A stretch of DNA of 10,000 nt, taken from positions 27,501-37,500 of the forward strand of contig KV908346.1 in the NCBI GenBank assembly GCA_002005505.1, in the 5' to 3' direction. The notes under the pieces were generated by a model. That model saw only the letters and a list, made by a program, of their open reading frames with translations. It had not been told where the DNA came from and searched no databases. Shown here in pieces: positions 1-8,055 of this stretch (the first letter of the stretch is position 1; the number at the start of each line of letters is the position of its first letter). The translations under genes were made by a program, and so were the position numbers. The stretch comes from Botryococcus braunii. Its lineage: Eukaryota > Chlorophyta > Trebouxiophyceae.

Positions 1-98
1 TGAATACAGATGAGTATAAGTGTGATGCAATTTGCAATTTGGTGTAAACTGCTATTGTTGCAGGACTGTGTCGCAAACACATGGCTTTTATAAAACTC

Positions 99-670
99 GC
101 GACCGAGCGTAAAAGTTGCGCACCATCCTTACAGGAACTCTAGTCCTGCTATGAGGATTTATAAGAGTTATAATTCAGATGTATGCGTGGTTGAAGGCAG
201 TCCAAAGAGCATGTAATGGTCGTAGGCAGCTGTCGCTGGTGTAGGAACCCAAAAATGTTTCCCTGCAACCTCCCTGAACAAGTAACCCTTTCAATGCCTC
301 TAAATGTAAGTAGTGTGCTATTTTTGCTAGCTGAAGTCTCGAGACTTGGGTGTGGGTACATCGATATCCGTGATCCCTGGATGTAGGAACCGAAGAAGTT
401 GATCTCGCGAACTTACTGTACAAGTAGCACTTCCATTGCCTATTCAAATGTGATTAACGTGCTATTGTTGCTTATCGAAATTGGATACCGTGTATCGTGT
501 CACATGGATGTTCTTCCTTGTCGGTCGTCGGATCCGGAAAGCTCTTTCTGGCGAGCTTACTGCCCAGCTATCCCCAACACTGGGTCATGCAAACAGACCT
601 TCAAGTGCCAAAAATCAGTATGGATTATTCGGTGGTTAAAATTACTGACTTACTAAGGGTTTGTATGCTT
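99..670. repeat. degenerate tandem array, period about 143 bp
   Basis: A motif GTAGGAACC(C/G) occurs at 241 and 383 (offset 142), with a weaker relative GTCGGATCCG at 527 (offset 144). Corresponding downstream positions also match: ACAAGTAACCCTTTCAATGCCT near 281 with ACAAGTAGCACTTCCATTGCCT near 420, and GTGTGCTATTTTTGCT near 313 with ACGTGCTATTGTTGCT near 458. GCGAACTTACTG near 407 matches GCGAGCTTACTG near 552. A similar TGCTATTGTTGC occurs near 50, suggesting the array continues out of the window. The units are heavily diverged, and the outer ones are uncertain. Confidence 0.55.
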
Positions 671-1072
671 CAGGTCGTCAATTGAGAATCAGCAGCAAAA
701 CTCATCAGGCCACTATTTCATAAGTGTTCGTTGCAAAAGGCAGAACACTTTGCGAAAGCGTTGCCCTTGTGGAGGTCTTATTCCTTTCGATCTTACATCC
801 TGTTAAATAAAAACTAAACTAAAATTTTAAGATTTTAAGTTATAATCCGCCATCTGTATTTATAACCTTGTATGTGTTCAAGATCGCACTTTTTGAGCAA
901 GGGAACAATCACAAGGACGCGCTTTATAAATTTATCACGTAATAAGTACTAACTAGTTATTACACATAACCTGGCTCGATGCATCGGTCGGTTACAATAT
1001 TGTGTCCCGCAAGCGGTATTTCTACCACTACGTATCGCAACCAGCACATGAGCATCCCCTGTCAAAACTAAG
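671..1072. other. AT-rich intergenic stretch, nothing recognised
   Basis: There is no conserved open frame on either strand. The section near 803-845 is a simple A/T-rich run (AAACTAAACTAAAATTTTAAG-like). I see no RNA gene or transposon end. Confidence 0.5.
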
Positions 1073-1440
1073 GTTGAGATAAACCTAAGTTGAAGACTTG
1101 AATTTTGAGTGCCCATTTTCACGATGGCAATGTGTTGTAGAGTTATCGGAATCAGTTACATGGGACAGACTTTGAAGATTTGTGCACTTACCTGACTGGA
1201 TTAGGCTAAAGGATCTCAGGATACATAGGTTTAAGCGATGTTCAACGACATCTGTGTTAAGATAAACCTAAGTTGAAGACTTGAATTTTGATTGCCCATT
1301 TTCACGATGGCAATGTGTTGTAGAGTTATCGGAATCAGTTACGTGGGACAGACTTTGAGGATTTGTGCACTTACCTGACTGGATTTAGGGCTAAAGGATC
1401 TCAGGATACATAGGTTTAAGCGATGTTCAACGACATCTGT
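1073..1440. repeat. tandem duplication, two near-identical copies of about 183 bp
   Basis: Copy 1 spans 1073-1255 and copy 2 spans 1256-1440, head to tail with no spacer. Each starts GTT(G/A)AGATAAACCTAAG and ends ACGACATCTGT. Apart from a G/A at the fourth base they differ at only about three substitutions (GAGTGCCC/GATTGCCC, ACATGGG/ACGTGGG, GAAGATT/GAGGATT) and two single-base insertions (GGATTAGGC/GGATTTAGGGC). No open frame is shared and I recognise no transposon family. High identity suggests a comparatively recent event. Confidence 0.93.
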
Positions 1441-1708
1441 TTTATTCAAGTTGCAATTGCAATACAACAAATCACTTTATGGTGATTACACTTTGTGTCC
1501 CGTCAACAAAGAAAAACATTTTTCTAAGGACCTGCTAAATATCCCAAGGCAACTCATCTCATTAATATTATAATGATCTAGATAATGATATCAGATGATA
1601 GATCTATCACTAGATTAATATTATGATTATATTATCATCTGATTGATGTTAGTAAAAGCGCATACCTCAACAAGTGATAAATATGAGTTTTGATCAAAGA
1701 ACCCTCGA
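1441..1708. repeat. AT-rich foldback region with low-complexity GAT/ATT repeats
   Basis: The central part (about 1555-1645) is built from GATAAT/ATTAATATTAT-like words. ATCAGATGATA at 1590-1600 is exactly inverted at 1633-1643 (TATCATCTGAT), and ATTAATATTAT occurs twice as a direct repeat near 1561 and 1614. The remainder (1441-1554 and 1646-1708) shows nothing recognisable. Confidence 0.6.
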
Positions 1709-1736
1709 GAAATGAAACGAAATTTCGTCTCATTTC
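1709..1736. repeat. 28-bp near-perfect palindrome
   Basis: GAAATGAAACGAAA followed by TTTCGTCTCATTTC is self-complementary except for one mismatched pair (A versus the complement of C). It has no loop. It abuts the larger hairpin that begins at 1736. Confidence 0.85.
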
Positions 1737-1803
1737 TGAAGGCCACTGCGGAAAGTCCGAAATCCTTTTAAAATGATTTCGGATTTTCTGCAGTGGCCTT
1801 CAG
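1736..1803. repeat. hairpin with 29-bp stem and 10-nt loop
   Basis: The left arm 1736-1764 begins CTGAAGGCCACTGCGG, and the right arm 1775-1803 ends GCAGTGGCCTTCAG. The arms pair over 29 bp with two mismatched positions (G opposite T on the folded strand, i.e. G-U wobbles in RNA). The loop is CTTTTAAAAT. Candidates are the fused ends of a small foldback transposon (MITE-like), a small-RNA precursor or a transcription end; nothing in the sequence decides between them. Confidence 0.85.
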
Positions 1804-2595
1804 GTTATGCTTGGCCCGGGGTATACCAAACTGGCCACAATGTGGAGGTATACAGCCTCATTCTGGGCCATCAACGGTTACCGTACTTTGCACTTGGAGG
1901 AAAGTTCACTGCCGCTGGCCAGTGGCCGTGGCCTCCTTCGAAAGCGAAAATAATTCTAAAAACACTGGTTATGGGTTGTAATATGAGCCCCACCTTATAT
2001 GCGCGAGTACTCGAACCAGTTACAAGTACACCTTTCTTCGCAGTTTAGTCCAGTCTAAATCGAAAACCACGAAAATGTTAGATCTTGTGATAGAACACAG
2101 TATGGTGCAACGCACTCTCCAGTCTGCAGATTGGATCAGCCACTGCTGGGCCGGACAGAACAGCAATCAGACAAAACCGTACCAAGCAGGGAAGGTCATA
2201 CAAGTACAGCGCTGTGCTAGCACTAGTAACTCTCCCAAGTACTTCGAAGACTTAAACAGCGCTCAAGGCGCTCTATGTCAGGACTGTCTCGTCTGGAGCT
2301 CGAAATTTGGTGTGGTCGAGGGTGCCAAAGAGAAAAAGGATCCTCCGGAGCTTCAAAGGAGTTCCCATAGTCACAAAAACATATCTGGCTGAGGTATATA
2401 AATAATGATTTTTTTGTACGTACACAAGCAGGAAGAGTTTCAATATTTTTACTTTTAAGGTATTGTGGCAAGCTCAGGTTCGGGTGGGCGATCCAAGAAG
2501 ACTAAAATCAAAGCATTCCCGTTACGTAACGGCATACGGTTGACAGTCTTTACAGTCCGAAAGGGATCCGTGCGCGGACGTCCGTCGCCGCCACT
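1804..2595. other. no gene recognised
   Basis: Open frames of up to about 105 codons (e.g. + 2075-2392) show no domain, motif or composition that would support a gene. The sequence contains a TATATAAATA word at 2395-2404 and the 10-bp palindromes GTTACGTAAC (2521-2530) and CGGACGTCCG (2576-2585), none with a promoter context. The lower part of the LINE 3' tail may extend into about 2410-2595. Confidence 0.4.
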
Positions 2596-2835
2596 AGATC
2601 GATTCAAATGCCGGCACAAGATCGATTCAAGATATTAAATTCCGGCTTGAGAGGGGATCTTGCTATGGACGCATTTCAAATTTTAAAGCGACGTCCAGCC
2701 TTGCTCTGTTTTAAAACAAGTTTGGATCATCCAAAATATCAGACTGAAGTTCAACCTCGTGCGGGGTCATTTCAACAAACTCAGTCAGACACAAACCCAA
2801 AGAAACCCAGGAGTGAGCAAGGGCCAAGGAAAAAC
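2596..2835 (-). other. probable LINE 3' untranslated tail
   Basis: Below the last recognisable ORF2 codons (about 2836) the minus strand has no conserved coding signal. It ends in a short 23-bp direct repeat whose core AGATCGATTCAA occurs at 2596-2607 and 2619-2630. Short tandem repeats at the 3' end are common in LINEs. A run of seven T (2409-2415 on the + strand) could mark a poly(A) end further down, but it is short. The exact element end is not determined. Confidence 0.35.
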
Positions 2836-3280
2836 CTAAGGCCGAACCTGAAAACAGTCAGAGATGAAGTTAACCACAGACGGAAGGACAGGTTGCCAGA
2901 GAAACTCACGAAGCGACCGAAAGGGGGAACGACAAGGATGGAGATAACGATCCCGGATCGGCTGCAGAGCCGAACAGGAAAAGACAAGGTGGTGTTCATC
3001 ACCCACCAAACGAGCCTGACACCTATCAAACAACCTATGGAACGGGTAACGCCCCGACGGCGACCAACATCAATTGGCAGGTTGTGAACCACCATGCAGA
3101 AGCGATTCAAAACCAGTTTTTAATCGCTTACCCTCAACTTCGAAACACTAGTGTACTCATGCGTAACTACAAAGGCCTAGATAGAGTGGCGCGAGACGGA
3201 CTATAGTAGCTACTAAACCACTTATAGTACGTGCAAAGCTGAGCCTGCTGAGACGGACGTAGCGAGGAGAGAAATGCATG

Positions 3281-3293
3281 CCCCCCCCCCCCC
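3281..3293. repeat. 13-C homopolymer run
   Basis: An uninterrupted run of 13 C on the + strand lies within the LINE remnant, where the minus strand reads as a poly-Gly insert next to the frame carrying the KW/CTYYKWF block. Homopolymer length is often uncertain in assemblies and may itself explain a frame change here. Confidence 0.9.
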
Positions 3294-3396
3294 TTTTCAC
3301 GGTTGGCGGCCATGCGCATGCCGACGCACGAGGGCCCGAAGGGACGGTTGTCAATCTGATGAGGGGCTTGACATTCTCTTTGATAAGATAACCAAT

Positions 3397-3568
3397 CTGA
3401 AGAAGGGCCCCCATGAAAGACCCAGCCTTCATGAAAGACCCAGCCCGAATGGGTTAGTGGTAGTGACGCCACAAGGGCGCCCATGAAGAAGGGTGCCCAT
3501 GATAGACCCGGCCTTCATGAAAGACCCAGCCCGAATGCGAGTAGTGGTAGTGACGACATAAAAGCACG
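3397..3568. repeat. 86-bp tandem duplication inside the LINE remnant
   Basis: The sequence from TGAAGAAGGG at 3398 recurs from 3484, an offset of 86 bp. Similarity is high through TAGTGGTAGTGACG in both copies and is lost in the last few bases of each unit. Each copy contains a shorter internal repeat of CATGAAAGACCCAGC-type sequence (clear in the first copy at 3412 and 3430). It duplicates the segment encoding RAGSFMKA in the LINE. The two copies differ at several sites, so it is not very recent. Confidence 0.85.
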
Positions 3569-3904
3569 AGTCGCGAAGAATCAAGACATATATATTATCC
3601 TGAGGCAAAGAGACCAAGAGTTCCATAAGTTGGCCATATGCATACGCTTGGGCCAACGATGAGATTGGGGTTGAACCATCAACTCAGCTAACAGAATCGG
3701 GTGGCCACCGAGGGGCGCACCACTAGCAACATCTTCAACATGACCAGGTAAGTAGACTTTAAAAGCTTAGGAGATGGTGACGAAGCCAGTGAACGCAAAG
3801 CACGACCCCAAAACTCACACGCATACGACGCTGTGGGCATCACACACTTGAGAAGCAATTTGAGAAGAAGACCTGGGCCTCTAGATCTCTAGTGGCCGCA
3901 CATT

Positions 3905-4475
3905 ACTAATTCTCATACTTCCGGAAGAGGGGGCTACAAGTGGCCCACTTTTGCCATGCAGGAGGCCAAACGTGTCCCCCACATCCCCACTTGCAACCGA
4001 GGATACCGTAAGACCCTAGTATTTCTTAGTACACACAACGGGAAGCGGGTACCCCTTCACAAAGCACTGAAAAAAAGGGGGCGACGTAGCTAACGAGGGA
4101 AAGACCATGACATCTTTCTTAGCGAGATTTATAAGCATATGGAAGAGTGACACCTATCCAAAGCGGCGTCAATGAGTTGTTGCAAGTCCTCTGCTGGGGT
4201 TACAAGAAGTACCATATCATCAACATACATCTCATCCGGAACGCGGATCCCATTTTGCGTCTGGGGACCAAGCTTGGTCCTGGGCATGCAGCCCGAATGT
4301 GCCTTAGGACTCCATCAGCATACACCGTGAATAAGGTGGGACTAATCGGGGACCCCTGGGCAACCCCTTCAACCGAAGCGTGGCGGGCTCCAGTCATGCC
4401 CATGGCAAAAAACGTAAAGCGAACACCATCATAAGTGGACCGTACCGCACGGATAAAACGTTCATCCACCCCCAA
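3905..4475 (-). pseudogene. LINE reverse transcriptase domain, frameshifted remnant
   Basis: This is the polymerase part of the LINE. The first piece (4475 to about 4275) carries the GVDERFIRAV and QGSPISPTLF blocks that surround the RT palm. A frameshift between about 4275 and 4236 is needed to enter the frame that reads VPDEMYVDDMVLLV, which holds both catalytic aspartates (YVDD at 4227-4216). It continues as AEDLQQLIDAALDRC. A second shift near 4145 leads to an AKKDVMVFPS segment and then PLPVV, where a TAG at 4018-4016 replaces the usual Leu codon of the family's YLG motif. In frame with the catalytic box, the piece stops soon after at about 4135. The catalytic residues are preserved although the frame is destroyed, so the decay is by indels more than by loss of motifs. 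The element family is certain at the level of non-LTR RT; the clade is inferred. Confidence 0.82.
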
Positions 4476-4500
4476 GAAGAGATGGACGAGGTCCTGAGAG

Positions 4501-4740
4501 CTTTACAAGCGCAAACGAGTGTTGGATTTCAGGTTTCTTGTATAATTCCTTCTCTCGTTCCCCCCCCTCCTCCACCGCCCAAACCTCCGGTCCGGCAGAT
4601 ACACCTATCGCACAGCAATCGGACCTTGCGCGGCCTACCTCTACTCCTAACCCACTTTCCCAACATCCAGCCTAAAATACTAGTTTGGAAAGATCACTCT
4701 ATTACCACAATGCAGGTCTGCTGCCTTTGTCGCCCGGTGT
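4501..4740. other. 5' flank of the LINE remnant, no gene recognised
   Basis: Coding similarity to the RT is lost at about 4500 on the minus strand. The flank includes a C-rich stretch with eight consecutive C (4560-4567). This is the likely truncation point or insertion border, but no duplicated target site was found. Confidence 0.35.
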
Positions 4741-5030
4741 GTTCCCTACTTCCCTTTCCGTCTCCTTAAGCCAGTTTTTCGCTCGCTCGCACGCCCGCCT
4801 TCCAGCCCTCCCTCGCTCTCTACATATGTCCGTACTCCGTACCCCCCATCACTCTCGGGAAAAGGGGAGAGGGAGGGAGCGCCCTCTACAGGAGGACTCC
4901 CCTTTTCTCCCTCCGTCTCTCCGTCCCCCCATGCCCGTTTCCGCTCCCCCCCCTCCCCGTGCGCCCCCCCCCCCTTTCCCATCCAGTCTCCCTTTCACTG
5001 CCGTCTCCCGACCTCCGGGGGACGGATATC
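4741..5030. repeat. pyrimidine-rich low-complexity tract
   Basis: Over roughly 290 bp the + strand is dominated by C and T with interspersed CCCTCCC, CTCTCT and CCCCCC words, and a short purine-rich island at 4856-4885. It gives long but uninformative Pro/Ser-rich or Gly/Arg-rich open frames on both strands, which are compositional artefacts. Confidence 0.8.
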
Positions 5031-5882
5031 ATGTCTAATTTTTTGTCACTGATTACAAAAACGACATGCATGAGACATGGCTTACGCTTTATATATGCTG
5101 CGCTTTCATCTGACACTTGACTGACAAAGATTGTGAAAATCCATGCCTGTGCAGACTATGGTCCAATATCTATCTCGATACGCTACGTAATATGTATCGT
5201 TCAGTTGCCCCACACTCGAAGCTTAGCTTGTGTACGTGCAAATATAAAGCACAAGTCTGCAGGCAGGTCACCCTACAGGGATTCTACTCGAGCAGGGCTT
5301 GATGAGCATGACTGCCTGCGCCTTAAAGTCACGTGCCCCTGACTACTTGACGTAACTGTAAGGCCCACCTAGGCTGCTTTCGACCTTAGTGGGGCTAGAG
5401 TCCCTGTGACCCAAAACCATTAATTAAAGTATGGCAAGTGTATGTTCACCCTTGTTCACCGCTGACATTGCCGTAATGGCGGCATGCTTGCATAAACTCT
5501 GTTCCGAGTGTCTATCACATCTTTCATCCTTCTGACACTTCCTCGGTACATCCAGAATACTCGAGCGGCCTGAACGGCCTGGACAAGATCCTCAATTCCG
5601 TTGCGCCAATACAACCGCCTTGCCAACATAGTTATGTTTCTCCAATTGAATCGGCGGTTTGCCCCAGGGAAACTGCCTCCACGGTCTAGGAAACTATGCA
5701 TAATCAGCGCGGAATCAGCGGATTGCAATCTCTCAAAAAACGAGAAGACCCAGTGTCACAACGTTAACGATATGACAGTGGAACTTGCCAGCCCCAAGGG
5801 GGCCGCTGTCAGGACTCTTCATCAGTCTCTAAACCCTTGCCACCACAAGCGGAAGGATCCAGTAGCTCTATTGACTCATGAA
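5031..5882. other. no supported gene; one unassigned minus-strand open frame
   Basis: The only item of note is a minus-strand open frame of 81 codons from an ATG at 5701 to a stop at 5456. Its product is basic, with RRFNWRNITMLARRLYWRNG and a VRRMKDVIDTRNRVYA stretch. It looks more protein-like than neighbouring frames, but I cannot match it to a family. It may be a fragment of an old transposon protein or chance. Everything else in this interval is unremarkable. Confidence 0.3.
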
Positions 5883-5918
5883 ACACTGAAGGAGCGCTGA
5901 TCAGCGCTCCTTCAGTGT
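5883..5918. repeat. perfect 36-bp palindrome
   Basis: ACACTGAAGGAGCGCTGA is followed directly by its exact reverse complement, TCAGCGCTCCTTCAGTGT, with no spacer and no mismatch. Symmetry ends abruptly on both sides. It lies outside any supported gene. Confidence 0.97.
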
Positions 5919-7473
5919 CCGCAAAATCATGGCAACGCGAACTCACCAAACCGCGACGTAACCAATAAAATAATTCAAGACCGCTTCAGAGTAAATTTGG
6001 AGAACTACATCTTATGTCAGCAGTATGTACATTCGATGTGGAACGTTGGCGCTTTGAAGGCAAGTGCCACCTTCAGTTTGCTATAGCCCTCCTTACTCGT
6101 CTAGGAGCACTGCTATCGGTAAATGGTGTCGGTAAATGCTTGAGCAGTTGCAACTGCTTCAGCAGTCGCCATGCGAAACCAGCAAATTTACAAAAGAGTG
6201 ATACGTTCTGTGAACACAGCCATACGTCCTAAACTTCCACCACATTTATATTCTTGAACTGTGCTGACTCAATGATCATTCATGAATGTTGCCTGTCCAT
6301 GAAATGCAGGGTTTTGCTTCACCCCAAACCCAATTGTAATTTCACGAGCATTGTGCGTCAATGTGACATCCGCACATAATATTTTTCATGATACTCGTAG
6401 GAGCATAATTGACTTCAGACTTTGATACGAGTACGCCCCTAATCACTGTACAATGTCTATATTCTTTATACTAGTATAAACTAACGTTAACTTTTGACGT
6501 CAGTTAACTGAGAACCATTAACCCCAGTTCCTTTCTAGTGGCCAATGGTACCCGCCAGTCGTATTGCCTAAAGACGTTTCCAACCGTCTCTCACTGGAAA
6601 GCTTGTATGTTAGGCTAGTATCTGCCCATGAAAACCGGAAATGGACCTCTGATATAACTGTCTAGGAATACCCTTACTAAATACGAGCAATACAGTAGGC
6701 AGCATGCTGCCTGCTAAATCACTCTACAGGCCTGCCTGCCTGCACGCCTGAAATCCAAGGGGCAGAGATAGGTAGCCCTGGCCACATCTCAGATACAGAA
6801 GTGGCCTCGGCTTGATCTATGCTTGGCGGCCAGGAAAGTGCCACCTCTTTGACTTCAATGGTCAAGATCGTTTCATGGATTACATTACGCAGCTCCCAAC
6901 AACGGACAGGGTAGACATAAGCATGGACTGTGCGAAGTACTACGGATACCCTGAAACTCGTTGGTAGGCTCACAACCGAGCCATGCAACCTAGTCCGACG
7001 ACACCTAGTGTGGTGAGGCTGCAGTTCACAGCACGCATCTGGAAAGCCACAGCAACGACTGACCCTTCCGAATATAGCTTTCAAGCTTCAGCCCAATTGG
7101 CTGGGCACTATATACACGTGCCGTGCACCCATGTCATGAGACAAGCCGCATGTGCGCACTCTCAACAGTATCCGCTGGAGGACTTGCTTTCGTGTAATGC
7201 ATGCGAGTACCGCGCACAAACCTTTGCTACCAGGTCTCACAAACACTAGTGCTGCTGTTTACCTGCTATAGCAGAAACACCTGGTTCCCCACTATCATAG
7301 TGTACAGGAACCCGCAACTTTTGGTAGTCCTGGTTGTTGTGACACAGTAGCCTTTGCCGCCAACACAGCGAGCATGGCAGGAATTGCAACCCCGTTCTAA
7401 GTCCGAAAACTAACAATGTTGACCACTGCAGATCCGAAGTGACATGAGCCAAAAGAATACCCGCTTCCAGAAG
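5919..7473. other. long stretch without a recognised gene
   Basis: No frame on either strand gives a recognisable product, including the 121-codon minus frame 7084-6719. Small features are a TGACGTCA (6495-6502) flanked by TAACGTTAAC and CAGTTAACTG, and the 16-bp perfect palindrome AGGCAGCATGCTGCCT at 6697-6712 followed by a CCTGCCTGCCTGC run near 6731. No RNA gene is seen. Confidence 0.4.
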
Positions 7474-7577
7474 TTTTCTCCTCAAGGAATTCTCGAGGAG
7501 TTTTCCCCTCAAGATTTCTCTCCTCGTCGACCTCAACGGCCCATGTAACGTTACCTTGTAACGTTAATGTAATGTTA
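7474..7577. repeat. 27-bp imperfect tandem repeat followed by three GTAA(C/T)GTTA motifs
   Basis: TTTTCTCCTCAAGGA at 7474 recurs as TTTTCCCCTCAAGAT at 7501, an offset of 27 bp, with weaker similarity to about 7527. Just downstream, GTAACGTTA occurs at 7545-7553 and 7558-7566, and GTAATGTTA at 7569-7577. The first two contain the palindrome TAACGTTA. Confidence 0.7.
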
Positions 7578-8055
7578 ACACAAGCAGCATCTACATGTCA
7601 ATTGTGACGAATCAACAATGGGAGTTCCAAGCAGGAATAAGCTCTCACAAGGACCAGTGACCATGTCATCCAGGCCCATGCCTTCCTAATGCAGATAAAC
7701 ATTGCATCGACATTTTGAAACTTGACTTGGGGGGGGGGGGGGACAAACAACACGTTATCGATAGCGAGGACCAGCACAGCATCATCAAACATCCAGTGGA
7801 AACTTTCCAAAGGCAACTGGATGAGGCCAATCCTGGCACCTGCCGCCGCAGTAACACGCTATTTGTACTTCTGGCCGGGTCCACCCCACATGCCTAAGAT
7901 GTAATCAGAGTCGTGACTAATGTTTGCTCTACATAACTCCATCACAACACGTGTGCACAGAAGCTCATATCTTTGACACCCACGAATGTCTGTAACAAAT
8001 CCCCTATTTGAAGCAACAACGCCAGTGGTAGGGAACAGATAACGCATTTGCCGGT
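7578..8055. other. no gene recognised; contains a 14-G run
   Basis: A run of 14 G occupies 7729-7742 on the + strand. Open frames on both strands that cross it are of no recognisable family. Nothing else stands out. Confidence 0.5.

Larger units (their letters stand above)
2836..3825 (-). pseudogene. LINE ORF2 middle and C-terminal region with CCHC-type knuckle, remnant
   Basis: This region continues the LINE ORF2 after the RT. Blocks in order are YACEFWG (3825-3805), a STYLVMLKMLLVVRPSVAT stretch down to a stop (TAG 3690-3688), ILLAELMVQPQSHRW in the next frame, LVSLPQDNIYVLILRDSC (3617-3564), RAGSFMKA (tandemly duplicated), LCTYYKWF (about 3238-3215), and a CMVVHNLP segment near 3095. The C-terminal knuckle reads DRCQARLVGDEHH then LVFSC (3027-2974). 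Its first Cys (codon 3032-3030) lies in a different frame, separated from the rest by a 2-nt insertion or 1-nt loss. The element's reading ends with SVVNFISDCFQV near 2840. This arrangement is typical of L1-like ORF2 proteins in green plants and algae, in which a Cys/His knuckle follows the RT; that comparison is from memory. Confidence 0.75.
2596..4500 (-). mobile_element. decayed, 5'-truncated LINE (L1-like non-LTR retrotransposon), ORF2 remnant
   Basis: Protein blocks of a LINE ORF2 appear in the correct order on the minus strand from high to low coordinates. They are the RT fingers/palm segment with QGSPISPTLF (4358-4329), the catalytic YVDD box (4227-4216), the PLPVV and Y-stop-GL segment (about 4050-4010), YACEFWG (3825-3805), LVSLPQDN...ILRDSC (3617-3564), LCTYYKWF (about 3238-3215) and a C-terminal zinc-knuckle region (3032-2974). 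No single frame covers more than about 90 codons. At least six frame changes and several stops are needed, so the element cannot make a functional protein. The endonuclease and the N-terminal half of RT are absent upstream of about 4500, which fits the usual 5' truncation of LINE copies. The 3' tail probably extends to about 2596 or further. No target-site duplication was identified. Confidence 0.82.

Noticed and set aside
2395..2404. TATATAAATA, a TATA-box-like word
   Set aside because: No gene starts at a suitable distance on either strand, and such words are frequent in AT-rich sequence.
2608..3087. 159-codon + strand open frame, the longest in the window, with a highly charged gag-like product
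   Set aside because: The opposite strand encodes recognisable LINE C-terminal blocks (knuckle with H-x4-C and the ISDCF segment) across the same bases, so the + frame is an antisense shadow. Its charged composition follows from that.
2836..3180. A second + strand frame across this segment giving a plausible Lys/Glu-rich, retroelement-like protein with a few stops
   Set aside because: It is also antisense to the LINE remnant, and no known family matches it.
4685..5116. Pro/Ser-rich (+) and Gly/Arg-rich (-) open frames of about 75-130 codons
   Set aside because: They are produced by the C/T-rich low-complexity tract and have no domain or plausible start context.
6495..6502. TGACGTCA, a CRE/bZIP-type palindrome flanked by TTAAC palindromes
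   Set aside because: A single eight-base site with no nearby gene is too weak to call regulatory.
6719..7084. 121-codon minus-strand open frame
   Set aside because: It is Cys/Arg/Val-rich with no recognisable motif, no splice context and no repeat-family similarity that I can see. The length is compatible with chance in a 10-kb six-frame scan.
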